Shown here piece by piece: positions 34,951-47,500 of a stretch of 64,000 nucleotides of DNA. Each line of letters starts with the position of its first letter. The stretch's first letter is position 1. The stretch spans positions 1,426,001 through 1,490,000 of the forward strand of contig JACGCN010000002.1 of NCBI GenBank assembly GCA_014905825.1. The letters run 5' to 3'. Source of the DNA: Lyophyllum atratum. Lineage: Eukaryota; Basidiomycota; Agaricomycetes; Agaricales; Lyophyllaceae. The translations under genes and the position numbers were made by a program. The notes beneath the pieces were generated by a model, which did no database searches, was not told the origin of the DNA, and saw nothing but the letters and a program-made list of their open reading frames with translations.

Positions 34951-36530
34951 ATGGCTCATCACGACCAACCGATCACCAACGCACGCAGGGAACCACATGC
35001 TGATTCTCTAAAAGTCCTTTCTCAAGTACAAACACATCGATACTGCTTTCTCCTTCCGTTCCTCCCGTAGCCGCCGCCCTCTCCTCATTCTACAGATGTG
35101 CTACGCCCATGGCTCTATCGATCAGGCAGTCAATGTCTGTCCGATGTGCAAAGTCTTTCCACACGCAAGGTGGGTCTCCAACCGCCACACACTAACATAA
35201 GCGCCCGTTCACTCCCCATTCAGGTGTCCCCATCTGCGAGACGTTTGTCGTAACCGTACCCTCCATCCACGAATAGACGTCTCCTATCTCAAGAATGCGG
35301 AAGGTAACCAGAAGCCATTCGTTCGTTTCAAGGGCATGCTTAATTTCTCGAGCTAGTGGACTCCTTTAACAGTTGCGGGTACTGCAAGGTTAGTCTCTGA
35401 CAGCCTATACTCCGATCTCTTCCATTCCAACTCGTAGCCTTTCGCAGTGGGCTCGTACTGGTCCCCCACCCAAACAGGCCGGATTCTTCAACCCTGGCTG
35501 GCCTGGTTGCTGCAGACCACCTACGTCCGCCGAATACAAACTCATTCAGGCCGCAGATTGGAGATCTGTTAGCATTGTGCACCAGGTCCCAATACCCCCG
35601 GAAATAAAGGCGGCCTTGGAGAGCCTTGGAACGAGGGGAAGCCCTATCCCCGCCTCTGGCGGCGTTGGGCGGAACAGTAATCTGAAGGCCACCATTCCAT
35701 CGAATGACCGCAAGTCAACCAATAATTCCAGTCCCTCCAGGTCAAGCTCACTATCCGGGAGAACAGCATCCTCTGTGACCGGCAAGCCACGGACTGGCAG
35801 TCCAAAGCAAATACATCCGTCGCTTGGAAGCAATCTCTCCCGCAGTTCCAGCACAGCGGCTGTGTCCACGTCTGTTCCAACAGCGTCCACCATGGAACAA
35901 CTCCAGAACCAGCGCCGCCAGAGTGCGGAGAGACGCGCTGAAGGTCCTCATTCTTTACACTCTTCGCCAAAGCGTAAGAATGTCGACCTGGAGGCCTCCA
36001 TCTCCCCGCGACGCAATAGCTCTACTTCGAAGGGCCCTTCAGTTACCCCCGCTTCGACCTCTGTCTCACTGTCAAAAGTGGTTGCTGATGGCCGATCTCC
36101 TCTGAACCAGGCATCGGTCCACCGTCGTTCTTCTATCGCAAACTCCAACGCAACTCCCGTCAAGGGGTCCCCTCCCCCTCCCTCCACTCGTTCCGCTGAG
36201 CGTCCGGCCTCCTTCGTTGTCCCTCGTTCGACGAAGAAGGATGAACTTTCCAGCGCCTCGAGCAGTAGTGGAAGCAGCGATGGGACAGGTTCTATGACTG
36301 ATAGCACTGTTACTTCTGATGGAGGGTTTACGGATTACCTTTCCGACGAGTCAGAGGCAGAGCTTCAAAGGCAGGCGGAGGCGCGCGCGGCGCTAGTCGC
36401 TCAGAACCAAGCTGAGGAATTAGAATTCAAGGCTGCTCGACAACAGCTTGCTCACATCGACCTGCGACCACCAAAGACTTGGAATCCTACGAACATTACT
36501 AACAACACGGCGCCACGCCGACCGGTGTAA
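34951..36530 (+). CDS. Cys-rich N-terminal, Ser-rich C-terminal hypothetical protein
   Basis: Unrecognised, but clearly spliced and coding. After a likely first exon (34951-35025, MAHHDQPITNARREP) and an intron with a strong acceptor at 35095, the protein reads MCYAHGSIDQAVNVCPMCKV. It continues RCPHLRDVCRNRTLHP, then VDSFNSCGYCKWARTGPPPK and GFFNPGWPGCCRPPTS. Cys and His spacing (CPMC, CPHLRDVC, CGYC, CC) suggests zinc binding. From about residue 150 it is Ser/Pro/Thr-rich with SPKR and RRSS type sites, then a short acidic part (DYLSDESEAELQRQAEARAAL), probably a helix. It ends RRPV at 36530. The start is uncertain: ATG 35096 is the alternative. Similar cysteine-rich small domains are common in uncharacterised fungal proteins; function unknown. 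Confidence 0.65.
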
Positions 36531-36868
36531 CTCAGGGCTACGTACACTCATACACGGATCTGAAGGAGGTTAATCGGATGGACTTGTATTTAGCGCTAGT
36601 TCTGACTCGGATCTGCATGCTGATCTCTGTATATCTTCGTTCCTATATCGATAGCCATATAGTTTTCTGCGCCCTTGTATCGAACAGGTCCCGAGTAGTT
36701 GACCAATTGTATATCTTACCTGTGCATGAGTTGTTCTAAGCGTCTTTTAGATTAGGTCGGCTGCTTCAACACGTTGCGTCCTGTTGCGTCAGTAGTCGAA
36801 GTCGCCTAATTAGGACAAACAGCCATGCCCTCCACCATCGTCCCCTCCTCCTCTCCTTCTTCTTGCTC
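36531..36868. other. Intergenic region
   Basis: 338 bp between two genes on the same strand. It holds the 3' flank of the Cys-rich gene and the upstream region of HSV2, with a pyrimidine-rich leader just before ATG 36869. No gene is seen. Confidence 0.4.
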
Positions 36869-38423
36869 ATGAATCTCGGACGCCATTCCATCTCTGCGAC
36901 AAGCCCTGTTCACATCTTTGACGCCCGGTTTGATCCCGACTGCCAGATCTTCACCACCTCGACTCCAGCTGGGTTCGCAGTCTATCAGACCTCACCATTG
37001 AAGCTACTCCGGAAACGTGGTATTATGGCCTGCAATGCATATACTCATAAAGATTCCTGAACTGTATGCTTTAGAACTCTCCGGAGGGACCCTCACTGCA
37101 GTCGTTCCGTTCCACACATCCAACCTTCTCTTCCTCGTTGGTGGCGGCCGCAGCCCCCTCTATCCTCCAAACAAAGTAGTCTTCTGGGACGATGCCCTCG
37201 GCGCTGAAGTTGCGGAGCTAGAGTTTCGAGAGCGGGTCCGGGGCCTGGTCTGCCGACGCGGTTGGCTTGCCGTTGCACTTCGACGTCGGGTTGTCGTATT
37301 TCAGATCGGCGAGCAGGTGGCTAGATATGGCGAGTGGGACACCTGCGATAACCCCAAGGGTGAGGACACGCCCTATCGACTTTTATGTTCTTCTTTCAAG
37401 CATGATAAAAGAGTAATGATGTTCTCCCCTCCAGGTTTAATTGCTATCGCGACTGCTACGGATGCGACACTATTAGCGATTGCTGGACGGCAGCTTGGAC
37501 ATGTACAATTGATACATCTACCACCTTGCGTACCTCCGGCCCCAACGGGCCACCGCCCTCCTCTCCCCCCGAAAGCCTCCACCGCCCCCAACTAAGCACC
37601 CCGTCTCAATCATTGCTGCCCACACAACTGCGCTGACCACGTTATCTGTCCCATCTTCGGGCCGCTTACTTGCCACAACATCTTCGAGAGGAACGCTGGT
37701 GAGGGTTTGGGATTCCTTGTCTGGGAAGCTTATGCGGGAATTCCGGAGAGGCACTGATAAGGCAGATATATACGGCGTGGCCTTTCGGCCTGATGAGAGG
37801 GAACTTTGTGTCTGGAGCGATAAGGGCACCGTGCATATATTCACCCTCGTGGCTTCTGGAACATCGTGAGGCATTCTTTATACAAGAGCGTCTTGTGGAT
37901 TCTGACCGCTAAGATTAGGAACCGACAATCTACGTTTTCGCCGTTGACTCCGTTCCTTCCTCTTCCGAAGTATTTTGACTCTGAATGGTCATATGCTCAA
38001 TATCGAATACCCGTGCAATCATCCCACATAACTCTCTCTGCACCCTCTTCCCGCTCTCCCACTGCCGATGTCCCGGATGAAGAGCGATGTGTTGTCGGGT
38101 GGATCGAGACAACAGCGGTGAACAACTCGGGGCAGGGCAGCATGATAGAATATCAACTTATTGCCTTAACATATGCCGGTGGCTGGTATCGACTGTCGTT
38201 GCCAAACCAAGGGAACTCTGCCTCTTCATCCTCGACGTCCATCCCAATATCAGGCTCGCCACCTCGGTTGGGATCGATGTCACGACCCCGTACATCAAGT
38301 GGATCGTCCGTTTTAGGTCGCGACAAAGGCAAAGAGAAAGAGCAAGAGAGGGAAGGGAAAGAGAGTAGAGAATGCGTGCTCAAGGAGTTCCGGAGGTTTG
38401 GGCGTTGGGATGGCTGGGGTTAG
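36869..38423 (+). CDS. HSV2: PROPPIN, Hsv2/WIPI3-4-like phosphoinositide-binding WD40 protein
   Basis: A seven-bladed beta-propeller that binds PI3P and PI(3,5)P2 on autophagic or endosomal membranes. ATG 36869 gives MNLGRHSISATSPVHIFDARFDPDCQIFTTSTP. An intron joins LLRKR to ELSGGTLTAVVPFHTSNLLFLVGGG, then PNKVVFWDDALGAEVAELEF, the usual blade-2/3 sequence. The lipid-binding box is LMREFRRGTDKADIYGVAF: FRRG provides the two arginines at the two binding sites. PSSGRLLATTSSRGTLVRVWD precedes it. The last blade is followed by a loop with a charged Lys/Glu stretch, and the protein ends FGRWDGWG at 38423. Atg18 itself is usually longer with a large 6CD loop, so Hsv2/WDR45 is preferred. Confidence 0.85.
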
Positions 38424-38647
38424 GCCCCTGCCCTAGTTCTGTGGATTTTTTCGTCGTTCTCCCTGCATCTATACATCATCATCATCATCCATATTACACG
38501 CACATTGCTTTGTCTGTATACTCCCACTGTACATATATACCATAATGTATATCCGTTCATAAGTAATTTCAGTTCTCCTTGACGCGTCGTCGCCTCTGTG
38601 ACGATACGCGTTTCAAGGCGTGACAGCATCTTTATCAACCTCCTTTC

Positions 38648-38977
38648 ATGGAGAATCCACACGCCGAACGACAGGCTATTCTGCTCGAACGGATTCTCAA
38701 GAATACCGTGAGCGTTGGAACTATGATATATCCCCCAAGACGCTAAGCAGGTTCATAGTCGAAATGTACAGAGATGGTGCTTGAGCTCAACCATTGTATG
38801 GAGGTGTGTGATCAGAGCATCGTTGAGACAGGTATTCTGAACTGCATCAAGGAGATCCTACGCGCCAATGCATACGTCAAGACAGCAGCAGATTTGGCGA
38901 CGAAGTATCGGAAGAATGTGCAGTACAATTTGGAGGCGACGAGGGAGAACCAACCAGAACCTAGCCATGTCCAATGA
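38648..38977 (+). CDS. DAD4: DASH complex subunit Dad4
   Basis: A small kinetochore protein of the DASH/Dam1 ring that couples chromosomes to spindle microtubules. Three exons: MENPHAERQAILLERILKNT from ATG 38648, then SKCTEMVLELNHCME (38752-38800 region, acceptor TTCATAG), then EILRANAYVKTAADLATKYRKN. The end is VQYNLEATRENQPEPSHVQ. MENPH at the N-terminus and YRKNVQYNLEAT near the C-terminus are the Dad4 hallmarks, and the total of roughly 75 residues matches the family. The gene is easily missed because no exon exceeds about 130 nt. Confidence 0.88.
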
Positions 38978-39095
38978 AATTCCGTTGATTGATCGGGTTC
39001 AGAATCACTTACTGCTGTGTCATACGAGTGGCTGGGTTTGTTCGACATCCAACTCATCTCTTATAGAATAAGGCCCTGGGGCAGTTTGAGCTTCC

Positions 39096-40948
39096 ATGTC
39101 TCCGAAATCTATCATAATACCCTCCGGCTCTTCGTCGTCAACGTGTGGTTACTGCTCACCACCAGGCCAAAGAAGCGAAGACAAATCAAGTCGTCATTCT
39201 GCCAGTTTAGATGCTATAAGGCTGTCCTGCGATGTGCGTATGCGGCGCAGGAGATCCAGAGTGACGCTTAGAGTGACATAGGTGTATCAAAGGATGATAG
39301 ATCGCGGATGGCGTCGTTCGGGTGAGTCAAACATCTCTTCGGGCGCGTTTGACTCTTGACCTGACCCGAACAGGGACATATTGCTATAAACCGGACTTGA
39401 AACGCTCATGCTGTCCACAATACACTATCAAGTGCGTTCTTCCTATCATGCATCAGTGCTCCGATCCGACGAACATGGTGCAGACTAGACGCGCTTGCGT
39501 TCGGGGAGTCAAGACGCCAAAGAAAGCTTGTAAATCGGTTTGTGTGCAGCCGACTTCTTGGTGGTGTCGTCGTACTAACACAAATCAGGTGGAATCGATT
39601 TGTTATTGTTGGCAAAGATAATGAACATATGGACACTGAGGGCGAAACGTATGTGGTCCACTCTGCGCAAGAGCGCTCTAAACTGATTATTTACCAGGGC
39701 TAAGAAGAAGCCTGCAAAAATGCCCCCTTTTTCCCTTTGTGATTCCATTCATGCTTCGGAAGAAGGATTCACTGACGGATCAGTAACTCCATTCCACAAA
39801 TTTGAAGTGAGCACTGCTTTGGCATGATCATGTGTTATAATTCTGTCTTAACGTGCTCAGACGACCTTAGAGCCTTCCTCGTTCACGGAAGAGAAATATG
39901 CTCTGTTCGAGAAATATCAGACAAATGTACACGGGGACCGGTCGACACCATCTAGGTTTCAAGAGGTTCTTAGTGGACTCGCCACTCCTAGTGAGCATCC
40001 TTTCACGACGCTTTGATTCACTCCTTGAGCGTATAGCAGGAAGAACAGATACCATATACAACAACATCACCGCCTTCCCACCTTCCTCGAAAGTACGGAG
40101 CATACCACCAGCTGTACAGGCTGGATGGTCAACTCATTGCCATGGGCGTTATTGACATCCTCCCTCATTGTGTCTCGAGTGTCTACTTCATGTATGATGT
40201 TGCTTGGGAGGAGTTTTCACTCGGAAAGGTGATCGCTGAAGCCATAACTGGAAGGACTTCTGATTTACTCGGCAACTTGTACAGCTGAGTGCCATGCGGG
40301 AGATCTCCCTCGTTCGCGAGATGCACCAGGCTGGTGCCCCTCAGATGAATTTTCTATATATGGGTCAGAAACATGCCTAGGTCTTATGCTTATCGCTGTT
40401 CATATCAACTTGCAGGTTTCTATATTCATTCTTGTCAGAAAATGCGATACAAAGGAGAATACTCCCCGTCTTTTCTGGCCGACCCCGTATGTAATCAGAG
40501 ATTTTCTCTTCCGTCTCTCTCTCATTTGATGTGGATTCAAGGAAACCTACGACTGGTACCCACTAACAAGTTGCGTACCGCTCCTCGAACAGCACAGATA
40601 CGCGTCCTTCTCTCACCCCGATCATTCGCTTGTTGAGCTCCCTGATGAAGAACAAGGTAACTGATTGCCAGTAGTTGTCAGAGTGCTCATAGGAACCTAG
40701 CCAGCAGATGATCCACAATTGGACGAAGATTACATGGACCAGATATCAGTCGTTTCAGGTGTCAAGGACAACAAAATATCAACTAGACCTATCACGGTTC
40801 GTCTGATGCTTAGTTGGCGTATAACTCGACTCAGCTGGTCGCTCAGACAACACCGTACTGGGATTATGAAGATTTTCGCAATGAGATAATGGCGTGTGTG
40901 AATGGCTTGGGGGCGGATATTGGGAAAGAAGTAGTCCTGACATTCTGA
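39096..40948 (+). CDS. ATE1: Arginyl-tRNA--protein transferase ATE1
   Basis: Transfers Arg from Arg-tRNA to N-terminal Asp, Glu or oxidised Cys, creating an Arg/N-degron. ATG 39096 leads to SSSTCGYCSPPGQRSEDKSS, whose CGYC pair together with the CC of KRSCCPQYTIK forms the regulatory Fe-S/zinc site of ATE1. VYQRMIDRGWRRSG-TYCYKPDL and LVNRWNRFVIVGKDNE follow. The GNAT-like catalytic half has YGAYHQLYRLDGQLIAMGVID-type sequence across a junction, ILPHCVSSVYFMYD and LSAMREISLVREM. It continues MGFYIHSCQKMRYKGEYSPS and DWYPLTSCVPLLEQHRYASF, ending GKEVVLTF at 40948. More than eight introns. The tandem neighbour DAD4 ends 118 bp upstream. Confidence 0.93.
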
Positions 40949-41185
40949 TTTCAAGGCCATTTCGTCCTGATTATACTTGAAGTAAAGTGGAGTGTTACTG
41001 TAGACCTGTAAAGTTTGTTCGCCATAATCTCAATCAACCGACCATAAACCGAAGTTGGAGACTGCAAGTTATTTTGGTGCCGCTCCGGGACGTGTGACCC
41101 GGCGTTCTGGTCACAAAAATTTAGGGTTCTCAAAAAGTTGCTTGATCTTCACTAATAGTCTGCCAATAGTCTGCAGAATTCAATC

Positions 41186-42395
41186 ATGGTACGCACCTTT
41201 GTGTTGTCCATTGACTTAATGCTCACCTTCTTTCAGCTTCGCCGTCAGATCAGGGAACGTCGCCAATACGTCTACGCGAAATCCCAGGAGGCCCAGGAGC
41301 GGCAAACCTATGAAAGGAAACAGCAGTTGAAGGATGCCTTGGCAAGTGGGAAACCACTACGAACCGAGTTGAAAAAGGATGCGAAGAACTTGGGGAAGGA
41401 TCTGGCATTTGACGATGCGCAAGAAGGTTAGCACAGATGCTATTCTCAACGACCTATTATGATCTGAATAAATTATCCCAGAGCCTACGACACACATCGA
41501 CAACGAATACTCTCGTGCTGGTATACATGATCCCAAGATAGTGATCACAACCTCCCGAGATCCCAGCTCCAAATTGCTGCAGTTCACCAAGGTGAGTCTG
41601 ACCGACTTGCGGTGTGAGACCCACTTTTGAACGCTTTTGTACCAGGAAATGAGATTGGTGTTTCCTAACTCTCATCGAATCAATCGAGGAAACTACGTCG
41701 TGAAAGAACTCGCTGAAGCATGTAGGGCGAACAGCGTAACGGATCTGATAGTGTTGCATGAGCACCGCGGTGTCCCTGGTGAGTCTAAAAATCTCTATAT
41801 CTCGGCTTTAATTCATGATTTTCAGATGCGATGATTGTTTCTCATTTCCCACATGGCCCCACCGTCTACTTCACTCTAAACAACGTTGCTCTTCGACATG
41901 ATATCGGATCCTACAAAAACTCTACCGTTTCTGAGCAATACCCACACCTTATCTTCGAGAATTTCACGTCACCGTTGGGTCAACGCGTCCAAGATGTCCT
42001 CAAGTACCTATTTCCCGTACCCAAAGAGGATAGCAAACGTGTCATGACTTTCGCAAATGAAGACGATTTCATTTCATTCCGGTAATATTTTATTGCGCTA
42101 CACCTAGTCACTTCGCTAAATTTTCTTCCAGACACCATGTATTCGTCAAGATTCCGCGAGAGGTTCAACTTGCAGAAGTTGGTCCTCGTTTCGAAATGAA
42201 GCGTAAGTACCTCTCCCTTGGTCAGGGGTTCCTTAGCCTTACCTCTCCGCAGCATATGAAATTCGCCAAGGTACTATTGAACAAACGGAAGCAGAGCGAG
42301 AGTGGGTCCTCGCTCATTATGCACGGACGGCGAAAAAGCGTACTGTGCTGGGTGGCCCCCCATCGGAGCCACCTGCGAAAAGATCAAGACGATGA
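41186..42395 (+). CDS. IMP4: U3 snoRNP protein IMP4 (Brix domain)
   Basis: A small-subunit processome component that helps U3 snoRNA pair with pre-rRNA in the nucleolus. The start exon carries only the ATG (41186-41188). A 48-nt intron (41189-41236) follows and translation resumes [20 protein letters not shown]. The Brix domain then runs [94 protein letters not shown] and [20 protein letters not shown]. The basic tail ends EPPAKRSRR at 42395. The first intron has no in-frame stop and is a multiple of three, so retention would add 16 hydrophobic residues rather than break the protein. Confidence 0.93.
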
Positions 42396-42629
42396 TCAAG
42401 TCTGGACACTTGCATGGCGATCTCCTCTTGGAACTTCGCTGTATTGCGCCTAAACGGCGCGATACCACCCACAGTCCCAACGCTACTTGTGGACCACCCT
42501 TCCTGGAATATTTCATACCAGAGCTCTCAGCAGCGGCACGTACACGCAGGGTTTCACCGGGCTCTTGATGAACAGTATGGGTACAAAGAGTTCAAGATTC
42601 TCCCCTGAATGTTGTAACATATATATCAC
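42396..42629. other. Short convergent intergenic region with small ORF
   Basis: Between the IMP4 stop and the aspartyl aminopeptidase stop. A plus-strand frame of 64 codons starts at ATG 42414 and ends at 42608 (DEQYGYKEFKILP at its C-terminus). It is in another frame from IMP4, has no recognised domain, and most likely lies in the 3' UTR. Confidence 0.35.
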
Positions 42630-44496
42630 CTAATCTACCGTCAGCCCTTTGTCGAGCGTCGCGAATCCCTCAAACAATGCGCTGAAGAGATCAATCGCGT
42701 TTTGGACATCATGGGAACCAGCCGTTTCTCTGATAGAATGCATGGACAACATGGCATTTCCAACATCGACGGTACGAATACCGATCTTGGACAGCATCGG
42801 TCCAACAGTTGAACCACAAGCCCTGTTCCAGTTCATGAGATCCACAAATAGTGCAGCAGACAAGGGCATAGACTTACATGTCGTTCCTGACTTCGAATTC
42901 CTGCACTTTACCGCCTTTACGCTCAACCAGTTGCTTTACGATAAAGGTCGTTACAGCATCGGTTGCGTATCTCTGTTTTGCATTGGTTTTTATCACGATC
43001 CCGCCATTCATGACTGGTTTGTGCTTGTCTTCATGCTTGGCCGTGTAGTTGGGGTGGACTGCGTGTCCCATGTCTGCTGAGATGAGGAAGGACCGAGAGA
43101 TAGACTGGGCCAGAGCTGCAGGCGTGGGGGAGAGTCTGTTAAGAAGCGATGGGATGAGACTTGATTCAGCACCAGATGTCGAAACGCTGCCAATTTCTTC
43201 GTGGTTGAACAGAGCGATGCAATTGACGTTCCCTTCGAGGGTGGGGAAACTCTGTGCAGACGCAGTTTCTGCAATGGCCTCTACAGCACAAAACCTTGGA
43301 AAACGGTGAGCCGTTATATAGAACGACTCAAAGGATGTCTCACGATGATACGAGGTTATCCATACGAGGACTAAATATGAACTCGCTATTGATTCCTCCG
43401 AGAGTAGCAGGTTGCGTGTCATACAAGGATCTTCCATAAAGTTAGAGGCTGCCAATGAAAAATGGGACGGGAAACACACAGTTCAAAATCGTGAATTTGT
43501 TCTTCTGCGATTGAGAGTTCACCAGCCAACAGCGCCAACAGCTCTGAGTGATGGTTCGCCTGAATACTGGAGGCTTTCTGGGGAGGCTCTGATTTATCTG
43601 GCTTGTCCTCGTTATCATCGCTTGCGTCCTTTCTCGCGTTCAATTGTGTCTCCAGTAACCCAAGAATGGGAACAAACTCCGTCTCCTGGTTGAACTTGAA
43701 ACTATCGTTGACATTTCGGTCCACTGATAGTTGTATTGGTATAAGCAACTGTATCAGATGAAAGTGCTACTCACAGTGAATGGCGAGGGTAGGGATGCGC
43801 AAGAGAGGACGGTCGATCTTTACGAGCTTCGACCTGAACTTTCCTCCTTGTTCCGCGATCACTACGCGTCCAGCCAAAGAAAGATCGCGATCCAGCCAGG
43901 AATGCCATATTCCGCCGCCGTAAGTCTCGACTGCGACCTGCAGATATCCTTGTTTTGTGCGCTTGGAGATCGGACGAACCTTGACACCATATAAGCAAGG
44001 ATTCCTGACTGCATGTGGTATGCCTCACTTTGAGATTAGGACTATCAACGTGGGTAGCGACGATGCTCAGGCCTGCTCCTTGCTTCCACTTGGCAGGAAG
44101 GGTGAAAGCTACAAGTGCCGCCTGATTTCTAAATCGCGATCAGCAGCGCGATCCAGACTGCTGAGGGTGAGTTCACCTTGTAAAGTAGTATTTACCGCCC
44201 GGCTTAACGTCCTTTTCCCATTCATCTGTCTCTCGAAGCTGTGAAGAAGTCTGAGTATATGATATGCCACAGAAATAGCAGAGATAGACCACCTTTTGGA
44301 AACCAGCCTTCTCGAGACGAACTGCTGCGTTGTCTACAGCATGATACGGGGTCGGGGAAGCGTTGACGAACTTGAGGAACTTGAGTGCAGCTTCTGGGCT
44401 GTTTGGATAAAGCATCATGGTTGAGAGAGGTCTTCTCAGACCTCCACTTCTTCTGTACCCAACGGCCAATCGGCACGGAATCGGATGGAGGTGCAT
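42630..44496 (-). CDS. APE4: Aspartyl aminopeptidase (M18)
   Basis: A tetrahedral-dodecamer metallopeptidase that removes acidic N-terminal residues. The spliced sequence has AALKFLKFVNASPTPYHAVD, LSIVATHVDSPNLKVRPIS (first metal His and Asp region), GGGIWHSWLDRDLSLAGRV and LYDTQPATLGGINSEFIFSP. It continues RMDNLVSSWASFESF, NCIALFNHEEIGSVSTSGAE with the catalytic Glu pair, FLISADMGHAVHPNYTAKHE with metal ligands, and STVGPMLSKIGIRTVDVGNA. MLSMHSIRE contributes the last histidine. It ends DKGLTVD at 42630. Two starts are possible: ATG 44496 adds an Arg-rich leader (YRRSGGLRRPLSTMM) that could target mitochondria, and ATG 44418 gives the usual cytosolic form. It is head to head with UTP12. Confidence 0.92.
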
Positions 44497-44575
44497 ATGA
44501 TCGGTGATCACGTGTGCACTCGATATTTTCTTGCTCCTTCTCCAGAGAATCTCCTCCTCAGGGACACACTCAGCA

Positions 44576-47500
44576 ATGGTGAAGACCTACAGCAAGCACG
44601 TCCCAGCCGCCGTAGGTTTATCGTTTACCGCATCTTTAAGAGACTTCTGACATGATTTTGATAGGCTTTTGGCCTGGTATGCAGCTCGTCTTCCAACTCG
44701 CAGTATGATGGCAAACTGGCCTACGTTCCAGCGTTAGAGGACGTGCTAGTTTGGGATGTAAAAAAAGGGAAAATGGTACGCCGATGCGTTACATTTGTTG
44801 CCTTCTTATCGAATATACCACAGGTTGCCATGTGGCATGAGATAAGTCATGTAGCAGAAGTTACATCTATTCTGCAGTCTCCCAAGAAAAACACCTTCGC
44901 TGTTGGTTATACGGACGGATCCATTCGCCTGTGGAATGCTTCTAGCAATACCGTTATCACTACCTTTAACGGCCACAAAAAATCTGTCACTGCTCTTGCA
45001 TTCGATGAACAAGGAACGCGACTAGCATCAGGTTCTCAAGACACAGACCTGATTGTATGGGATGTCGTCGCAGAAGCTGGCCTGTTCCGGTTTGTGATGA
45101 TCGATTATCCTCGAGTGCGACACTCATCTGCTATTAACCAGTCTCCGTGGACATCGAGATCAAATAACAGCCATTCGATTCATCACCCCTGCAGATCTGC
45201 CCTCCACCTCAACAGCTTCTGCGTCAGGTCTTTTGCTTACGTCCTCTAAAGACACGTTCTTAAAGCTCTGGGATCTCTCGACACAACATTGCATACAGAC
45301 AATAGTTGCTCACCGCTCCGAGATATGGACCATGGACATCAATGCAGAACAGGATCTAGTATTTACCGGGAGTGGAGAAGGAGAGTTGAAAGCATGGCGA
45401 ATTGATCATGAAGCATTGGCAGAGGGACTCCGGGAAACAGAGACAGGCGAAGTTTGTTTTGATTTGAACAGGGTTCATGACTGAGACGCTGACTTTTGCC
45501 ACTCGAACAGGTTGCGAAAATGATTCATCCCGTTTCATCACTACCCCTTGCATCCCGTCATCGAGTGTCGCAGATAGTCTTCCATCCGTCGCAGCCATTC
45601 TTGGCCGTACAGTCGCACGATCGCTCAGTTGAGATATTCAGGATACGATCAGAGGAAGAGGTCCGGAAAAAGCAGCTAAGGCGGAGGAAGCGAGCAAAGG
45701 AGATGAAGGCGAACAAGAAGGGGAACGGTGGGAAGGCGAAGGGCGAGGTGGAAGTCGAGCAAGACGAACAAGATGACGACGAGGGCATTAAACTTCTCGA
45801 TTTGTTCACCCCGTACCTCGTGGTCCGTGCCAGTGGAAAAATCAGGTCATTTGACTTTGAAGGAGAGGTCACTTCGAAAGGGGCCCTGCAGGTATGTACA
45901 ATCCCTCATGTCATGATCGTCGCTGAATGGTATCAATCACAGATCATGACGGCTCTTGCCTCAAATTCGATTGAAGTCTACAGTATTCCCGAACCTACCA
46001 AGTCCAAGGACATCCCCGAAGCCACCCGTGCCTTCTCTGTAGATCTTCCTGGACACAGAACTGATGTAAGGACTCTGTCACTCAGCTCCGATGACGAGAT
46101 CCTGGCATCTGCTTCCAATGGTAGTGTTCGTTGAGTGGTACCCTTCAACATTGACTCAATCTTCGTTTAGGCTCTCTAAAAATTTGGAACATGAAGACCA
46201 ACGCATGCATCAGGACCATGGATTGCGGTTATGCTATCAGTAGCACATTCTTGCCTGGCGATCGACATGTCAGTTGCCTCTGCACACGCACACAAATACG
46301 CTCTAATAATATAGTGACAGCTCGCCATCGGCACCAAAACTGGAGAAATTCTTATCTATGACATCGCGTCATCATCATTAATCGAAACTATCCAAGCTCA
46401 TACCGCTACAGTCTGGTCATTGCATGTTCGAGCTGATCAACAGGCGCTAGTTAGTGGTAGCGCCGACAAGGATGTAAAATTCTGGGAGTTCGAACGTAAA
46501 GATGCGACTGGCGAAAGTGTATGTCGCCAACTTTACCTTCCATCCTTTCCACCTGACCTTTGTTTTCATATAGGTGCAAAGCGGAAAATTACTCTCCTTG
46601 GTACATACACGGACGCTCAAAATGACTGACGACGTGCTCGCTGTTAAATATAGCCCCAACGGAAAATTCTTGGCCGTTTCGCTCCTCGATTCAACAGTCA
46701 AAGTGTTCTATCAGGATACTCTCAAGTTCTTCCTCTCGCTATACGGGCACAAGGTATGTGGAACCCGCGTCAACACAGCTTCTGGAATTTAAATGTATCT
46801 GCTTCAGCTACCGGTTCTCTCCATGGACATCTCGGACGACTCAAAACTGATCGTTACCTGCTCCGCCGACAAGAATGTGAAAATCTGGGGCCTTGATTTC
46901 GGAGACTGTCACAAATCAATATTCGCCCACGATGAAAGTGTCATGCAGGTCGCGTTTGAAAAGGACTCGCATTACTTCTGGACTGTGGGGAAAGATAAAA
47001 TGTTGAAATACTGGGATGGTGACAAGGTAGGCTGGTGTCATGCATAAATTTCAAACAAAAACTGAAACTCTGAGCTCTTTAGTTCGAGCACATTCAGAAC
47101 TTGAGGGGCCACCATGGCGAGATCTGGGCTTTGGTGCTCAGTCATCAGGGCAAATTCGTCGTCACAGGCTCGCACGACAAGTCCATTCGTGTTTGGGACA
47201 AAGACGAGGAAGATCAGGTACGATACATTGAACAAGATAAACTTGTTCACAAATTAAACGTCATGCTAGATCTTCCTTGAAGAAGAGCGAGAACGGGAGC
47301 TTGAAATCCTCTATGAGAGTGGAATTGCTGACTCGCTAAACCGCACTGAAGCAGCCATCGGGAGCGGCGTAGAGGGTGCCACAGGCGACATTGCAGCGCA
47401 AGCTGAGGTCACTGGGGTGGCCAAGCAAACTACGGAAACCCTAATGGCCGGAGAGCGCATAATGGAGGCAATCGAACTGGCCGATAAAGAACGGGCTACA

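Noticed and set aside
42414..42608. 64-codon plus-strand ORF after IMP4
   Set aside because: Too short, no domain, sits in the expected 3' UTR. Kept only as a note in the interval entry.
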